Below are positions 59,001 to 64,000 of a stretch of DNA of 64,000 bases, in pieces. Numbering within the stretch: position 1 is the first letter of the stretch; every line of letters starts with the position of its first letter. This DNA comes from Thamnidium elegans (lineage: Eukaryota > Mucoromycota > Mucoromycetes > Mucorales > Mucoraceae). Below the pieces are notes generated by a model that was not told where the DNA came from, made no database searches, and saw nothing but the letters and a program-made list of their open reading frames with translations. Location: NCBI GenBank assembly GCA_025201345.1, contig JAIXMG010000001.1, positions 2,604,001 to 2,668,000 on the forward strand, read 5' to 3'. The position numbers and the translations under genes were made by a program.

Positions 59001-59792
59001 GTTATTGTTTGAGATAAATTGGATTGTTGCATATATGGAAACATTGAAACGGAACTAATGACAAACAATAATAAGGGTGTATCAATAAATAAGCTGTATA
59101 GTAAGTTGTGCGTGATAAAAATTTGAAAGGCTTCTTTTGCAAGCTCGCTGGATTCTTCTTCAGGTGCGTCTCGCAAGATGTATGGGTTATCAGTGATAGG
59201 CTGGATATCGTAAATCTTGTCGAGGCATAAAATAAAATAGGACCAGATGGTTTGAGGTTGGGATGTGGTGTTGAAAAAGTCTAACAGTAAAGGAGGTATT
59301 GATGTTCCATATCTACGTGTTTTGGGAGTTTGGTGCAATCTAAGCGTTTCATATAATTCATTTACAAATGTTATTTTATTTAAACAAAGAGGTTCTTCGA
59401 TTTTAGGTGTTATAACGCCAGTAGTAGTAAGAGGAGGAGGAGGAGGAGGAGGAGGAGGAGGAGGCGATAAAGTAGCAGATGAATTGGATGAGGATGATGG
59501 GTTGGGAGATAATTGAACGGGCTTTTTAACTACAGGCGTTGAACGCGATCTCGCTGGTTTATCGTTATATGTACATTTGATTTTATTTGATTCACATCTT
59601 TGACACGGGTTATCTTGAATATGAAAGTTAGTTTTTACGATATGAAAAATATATATATATGTGGACCCAAAACTTACTGCCATCGCAACGCATCTTCTTT
59701 CCACGACATGCTTCACATGCCTTTGAAACTTTATGTCGTTTAAGCGGAAAGTCATTTGTTGAACAGGAATGCCATCTCAATGTACCGGTCAT
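56094..59792 (-). CDS. Zn2Cys6 transcription factor with Gln-rich activation region
   Basis: There are three minus-strand exons, 59792-59678, 59613-58349 and 58172-56094, coding for 1152 aa. The binuclear zinc cluster is assembled across the first intron: ACEACRGKKMRCDG then NNPCQRCESNKIKC, with the six-Cys spacing C-x2-C-x6-C...C-x2-C-x6-C at about residues 26-53. A proline run (11 Pro) follows near 100. A fungal-specific transcription-factor-like alpha-helical region lies at about 140-640. The C-terminal 450 residues are low-complexity with long Gln, His, Asn and Ala stretches (for example about 11 Gln near 775) and likely act in activation. The target genes are unknown. Confidence 0.85.
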
Positions 59793-62091
59793 GAAGAAAA
59801 ATTATAATTGTATTTAATATTGAAAGTGCAAAAAAAAAAAAAAAAAAAAAAAAGTGAAAAAAGAAAAAGGAAAAGGAAAAAAAGGGGGGAAGGTGGAGGT
59901 TAGGCGAAATTGTATGGAACAAGTGTGTTTGAACATAAGTATTTGTTTACTTTGTGTACCAAAAAAAAAAAAAAAAAGGTTCCCCCCTTCTGATGCGATC
60001 ACAATAACTTTTTTTTTTTTTTACTAATGATAGTTTTATTTATTATTTATTTTTTAAAAAAAAAAGCATTAATTACGAAAAAAAAAAAAAAAAAAAAAAA
60101 GTTAAATCATACTCTCTGCTATTGTGAGAGAAGAGAATGGGGGGTTATTTTTAAAGTTAAAATGAATAGTGTACGGGTATCGGATTTTTCGGGTAGTTCA
60201 GTGTAGGACAGAAAACGTTAATATTATATATATAACATCACAATATCATCAAAAAGTTTTAGAGTAACAATAAACATCATTTGATTATTATTTTATTTTT
60301 TTTGTATGGTGCGGTTTATTTTAAAAAAACATGTACATCTTTTAATAACCTCAAGTTTTTGAATATTTGTTGGCCCACAACTGCGGAACCATGATCCCAA
60401 GTGAACATGATCCGAGCCGACCGGTCTTCAATCATATGGGTAATACAACTGTGTCACACGGACTTTTTCAGTGAATGTAAGTGGTTTTGATAAATTCTGA
60501 GAATAAAAGATTTCATGTTTGTTAAATGGTTAAATGAGAAAAGATATGATACATTTTAACATATATGCGTAAAAAGAAAATAGAGAAAACAGAGAAAAGA
60601 TATATGAATATACATATAAAGAGAAGAATATTTATATAACCTTTTAGTAGTAGTAGTAGTAGTAATTTTAAGTTTGGCTCTTTTATTATTAGTTCAAATT
60701 TTTTTGGATTAAAAATCAATGGTTCAGTGACACATGACAAGCTGTCATTTTTTTTTTTTATATGTAAAATAGTAATATACTATTTCTATCGATCGTTTCT
60801 CTTTGGCTGAGTGTGTTTCAGGTACTGTAAAACTCAAATTATTTTGTTTCTATAGCATTTATATATTCAATTATCTCTTTTTTGGGCTTAGTTACGAGAC
60901 TAGTCTCTGCAAGTTACAAAGTCTGTATGAAACAGTAGATCACTTTTTCTAAAAAAGATATGCATACATCCGATCGCTTTTAAAAAGAAACTTTACCTCT
61001 AGATTCTAAAACTTTCCCTGTACATGTATACTATACTACTTTTTTTTTTAAAAAAAAAATATCATCAGATAGAATACCATGATTACCTATTTAAAAAAAA
61101 AATGTGATGCCAATAACAACAACAAAAAAACTTATTAGCCAACAGATATATTAAGTTTTTTAGCTAATTAAAAAAGGGTCCCCGCGAATTTATATCTAAT
61201 GTTATTATTTTGCAAATTATCAAGCTCAGCTTTGACTCTTGTTGTTGTTGTTGTTGTTGTTGTTTTTTGTGTTGTACTACCGCTTTATTACCACTGTTTA
61301 TTGATAAAATAACAAAAAAGTGAAAAGACTCGGAGCCTAGCTTTTATGTAATAAATCAAATGGCAAATTAGCATGGATGACAATAACCCCATATATACCG
61401 TGTATGACATATAATTGTGGGGTTTGGGGACACAAAGTTGACTTTTTTTTTATCTCTGCACTTTGAAGTTTATATTAAGCTTACGTTTGTGTTCCGAATA
61501 TTAAACATATACATGTGTGTGTGTGTGTGTGCACCTTGTTCAAGGTATCTTACTCGTTTTTTTATTTTTTTAAAAAAAAATGAAATAAACGCTGTTAGAC
61601 AATTGCATTTTTTTTTTTTTTTTTTTTTTGTTAAATGTTTAAATCTTTATCAAATAGTTCGTTCGCCAAGAAAGCGGCGGGAAAAAAAACTAAAATTTCA
61701 GCCTCGCGTTAAGACTAGGTATTACTATCATCACTTTGCACAAAACCTTCAAGTTATTCTTATCGTGCACACACACGAACGCACATACGTCATTTGAAGA
61801 AATATTTTTCCTTTTTACAGTACAAGCAGTGGGAAAAAAAAAAGAGAAGGTGGCCATTTAAGCGATTAAAAAAGAAAGGCTAGACCTCTTAACCAAAAAA
61901 AAAAAAATGTACACGAAACAGTTGGTTATAAAAAAAAACAAAGCTAAAATGAGAAGGGCTCCACGAGTAAAAAAAAAATATATATATATATCTACGAAAA
62001 AAATTCATATGTATTAAACTGGAGACAAGTGACAATAGTAATATTGTTATTATTTATCTCGAGGTTTTTACCCAAAAAAGAATATGTTTTA
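59793..62091. other. 2.3-kb intergenic region
   Basis: This is the upstream region of the Zn2Cys6 gene; long A-runs lie at about 59829-59851, 59960-59976 and 60079-60100. A GTT repeat lies at 61241-61263 and a TG repeat at 61514-61531. A GC-richer patch at about 60381-60460 and a GCGGCGGGAAA string at 61673-61683 look regulatory. No gene with coding character is seen on either strand. Confidence 0.5.
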
Positions 62092-63344
62092 TTATTTTTT
62101 AACTTTTTTTGTTTGAGAGTCTTCAAATTTAGCCTTTAAGGAATCGTTTGTATTTATTATTACACGAAGGCCGAATCTTCTTCCATAATTGTAGTAGCGT
62201 TGCCAAAAGGTCGACAGAATCCATAACCCCATTACACCACACAGCATACTATTGACAGCTGTATTAATTGTATAATGTGCATAAAACTCCGAGCTACTGT
62301 ACGGTCGTTCTATCGCCGCATCCACATAAACATTCCCACCGCCTTCTTGTAAATGTCGATTAAAATCCAAAATGTTTTTAAAACCAATCAAGAAACCAGT
62401 CTTTATGAATAAATCTAATCCCAACACAAAAACATACGCACCAATAAAAGACGTCGACAAGATGATAGTAACAAACTCAATAAGGACAAACCCCAATATA
62501 AACACAAACCCTATTGCTAACCCAATGATATTTCGTGCGAGGATATTGGTAAATACAAAGTCTTCTTTCCACGTCCAAATGTAAATCGAGAGCAAGTAGC
62601 CGGCACCGCCGCATAACATGTATACCGTAACCTTCCACCAAAATAACGAGGCAACTGCGAATAAAAGTCCTATGCCTAATGAGACCGCTAGATAGAATAC
62701 AGATGGTGCCGGATAACCGTGTGCAGGTTCCGCTGCGTGCAGACAAACCCAAGCAGCACACGCTTTATTATTATTATTAGTGCGTGATAAACAAAAAAAA
62801 AAAAACGGATCATGTAAATTTTTACTTACAGCCTATTAAAAGTCCTGTAAATGCCATTGTCACTATAAAAAATGGAAATCCCATAATCATTAAAAAGACG
62901 CCTATAACCATCAGAAGAATTGCCACAGCCATCACTTGTGGTTCGAACTTAGGAGGAGCTACGTATAAAAAAAGGCGCGTCAGTTGATTGCGACGTATAA
63001 TCGATACTGTTTTACTTACGAGATTTATAAATACATAATACATTGCAAGGACTATCTTTACATTGATGCTTGCAAGGTTTATCTTGACATTTGTGATCAC
63101 AAGCGCTCTCTTGACAACTATGACAGGCATGATTTTCGGTAGCTGCCGTACTTGTAGGCCTTAATCTTCTTGTTGTTAAACTGGTTATAGTACGCGTACG
63201 GGTCGGTTTTGAAATCGTTGTGCTCTTTTCTTCATCGCAATCATGTTTTCCGCCTCTTTTATAAATTTTCTCGGTAGATGTAGTTACCGTGACAGCAACG
63301 TGGAACAATACAAGTAACCATAACAACCAATTTGATTTAAACAT
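62092..63344 (-). CDS. TMEM198-like (DUF4203) multipass membrane protein with Cys-rich ectodomain
   Basis: There are three minus-strand exons, 63344-63020, 62958-62830 and 62762-62092, coding for 374 aa. A signal peptide (FKSNWLLWLLVLFHVAVTV) leads into a Ser/Thr/Arg-rich and then Cys-rich ectodomain with repeated C-x3-C units (CHSCQESACDHKCQDKPC). About seven hydrophobic helices follow: ILLMVIGVFLMIMGFPFF, FIVTMAFTGLLIG, VFYLAVSLGIGLLFAVASLF, GFVFILGFVLIEF and others. The alternation of Gly-rich helices and short loops is that of the TMEM198/DUF4203 family; metazoan TMEM198 is linked to Wnt/LRP6 signalling, but fungal roles are unknown. The basic tail ends KKVKK. Confidence 0.72.
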
Positions 63345-63597
63345 AATGAAGAGTGCAAAAAAAAAAAAGAATCATATTACCCTTTCCTCCCCCCTCTCTT
63401 TTATATATATTATGGTTTCTATATGTAGTTTCTTATAAAAACATTGAAAATAAAGAAATTGAACAATGAATTTTTGTTGCATGTCTGTTCTCTTTTTTGG
63501 GTATCATTTTATTTTTAAATATCCGCTTTGACCCAGTGTCGAAATAAAAAGGAAGGAAGGGGGTGTGTGTGTGCATTTTGTTATTATTATAAAAATT
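63345..63597. other. divergent promoter region
   Basis: This is the shared upstream of the TMEM198-like gene and of the plus-strand gene starting at 63598. It contains pyrimidine-rich stretches and a short GT repeat near 63562-63572. No gene is seen. Confidence 0.55.
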
Positions 63598-64000
63598 ATG
63601 TCAAGTCAAGAAGATATCAAGCTGGAGTTAATTAATTATAAACCTACTGACGAAGAAAAGCTTGTGATTAGGTCTGCCATGTTTAACTTTATTACATTGG
63701 GTAAAAATAGAATGTCTTTTGTTGGATGAATGAATACTCAATTGTTTTATATTTAGCAACACTTGGTGCGGCCTCATTAGGTATGTCTGCTCGTCTTTGG
63801 GGTAAGTGACCGATATAGAAAAGTTATATATATATATATATATATTTACTAACGTGCACGAGTAGCTAGTTCCAGAGCAACACCTTTAAAGCCTAGAACT
63901 GCGATCCCTACTATACGTAAGTTTTTTTTTTTTTTTTTTTTTTTACTGTATAAAAAAATACTTACAAAAAAAGAATAGTTGGAACATTTACAGGTTTAGC
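63598..64000 (+). CDS. small membrane protein gene, 5' part
   Basis: There are three complete exons, 63598-63700, 63757-63801 and 63866-63916, and a probable fourth from about 63994 that runs off the window. The 5' part reads MSSQEDIKLELINYKPTDEE, then KLVIRSAMFNFITLATLGAA with a hydrophobic segment (MFNFITLATLGAASLGMSARL), then SRATPLKPRTAIPTI. Phases match at each joint (1, 1, 1). It looks like a small mitochondrial- or ER-type membrane protein, but I cannot name it. Confidence 0.6.

Noticed and set aside
61673..61683. E2F-like string GGCGGGAAA
   Set aside because: No gene start nearby that it could serve; a single short match is not evidence.

Overview
The window is AT-rich nuclear DNA from a fungus, most likely an early-diverging one of the Mucoromycota (Mucorales-like). 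The reasons are short introns (about 40-150 nt, mostly GTAAGT donors, CTAAC/CTGAC-like branch sites, TAG acceptors), a Zn2Cys6 regulator, GPI-type surface proteins, Glc6P-type amino-sugar enzymes, a MyTH4-RhoGAP protein that yeasts lack, and decayed Tc1, PIF/Harbinger and Fanzor-like transposons. The genus cannot be told from the sequence. Most genes are split, so I built exon models by splice-site consensus and phase. Every complete model below adds up to a whole number of codons.

Layout. 0-0.6 kb: 3' end of a GPI-anchored Cys-rich surface protein. 1.9-4.0 kb: two decayed DDE transposases, one probably nested in the other. 4.0-8.0 kb: a gene desert. 8.0-8.9 kb: two tiny mitochondrial genes, tail to tail (CHCHD5/Mic14-like double CX9C protein, and an SDHAF1-like LYR protein). 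11.3-13.3 kb: ferric reductase-type oxidoreductase, followed by a 53-aa small ORF. 14.2-17.0 kb: mitochondrial MutS homologue MSH1. 17.7-19.7 kb: WD40-like protein. 20.2-23.0 kb: elongation factor 2. 24.7-27.5 kb: second transposon graveyard (Fanzor-like remnant and a Harbinger pair). 28.0-29.1 kb: nucleotide-sugar transporter. 30.3-32.9 kb: XPB/Ssl2 helicase of TFIIH. 33.5-34.6 kb: proteasome alpha4. 34.8-35.1 kb: 65-aa spliced unknown. 35.7-37.6 kb: Dbf4. 37.7-38.2 kb: dynein roadblock light chain. 38.2-39.6 kb: TFIIIA. 40.0-41.7 kb: S6K-like AGC kinase. 42.2-44.5 kb: MyTH4-RhoGAP. 44.7-46.4 kb: periplasmic-binding-protein-like membrane glycoprotein. 46.6-48.2 kb: KCTD-like BTB protein. 48.9-52.5 kb: Rom2-type RhoGEF. 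52.7-53.2 kb: GNA1. 53.8-54.9 kb: PX-PH protein. 55.0-55.8 kb: four-TM protein. 56.1-59.8 kb: large Zn2Cys6 factor. 62.1-63.3 kb: TMEM198-like protein. 63.6-64.0 kb: start of an unrecognised gene.

Functional threads. Core nuclear machinery is well represented: TFIIH, TFIIIA, the Cdc7 activator Dbf4, eEF2 and the proteasome. Several genes point to cell-wall and Rho signalling: Rom2-like GEF, RhoGAP, S6K-like kinase, GNA1 for UDP-GlcNAc and chitin, and a UDP-sugar transporter. The 40-56 kb part is gene-dense, often in divergent pairs with shared promoters.

The most unusual observation is in the eEF2 gene. The universally conserved N-terminus can only be assembled if a two-nucleotide micro-exon (22809-22810) lies between two good introns. 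Other notable points are the Fanzor-like remnant, three CCGCGGAA palindromes upstream of GNA1, a GC-AG intron, and several small genes that a simple long-ORF search would miss.
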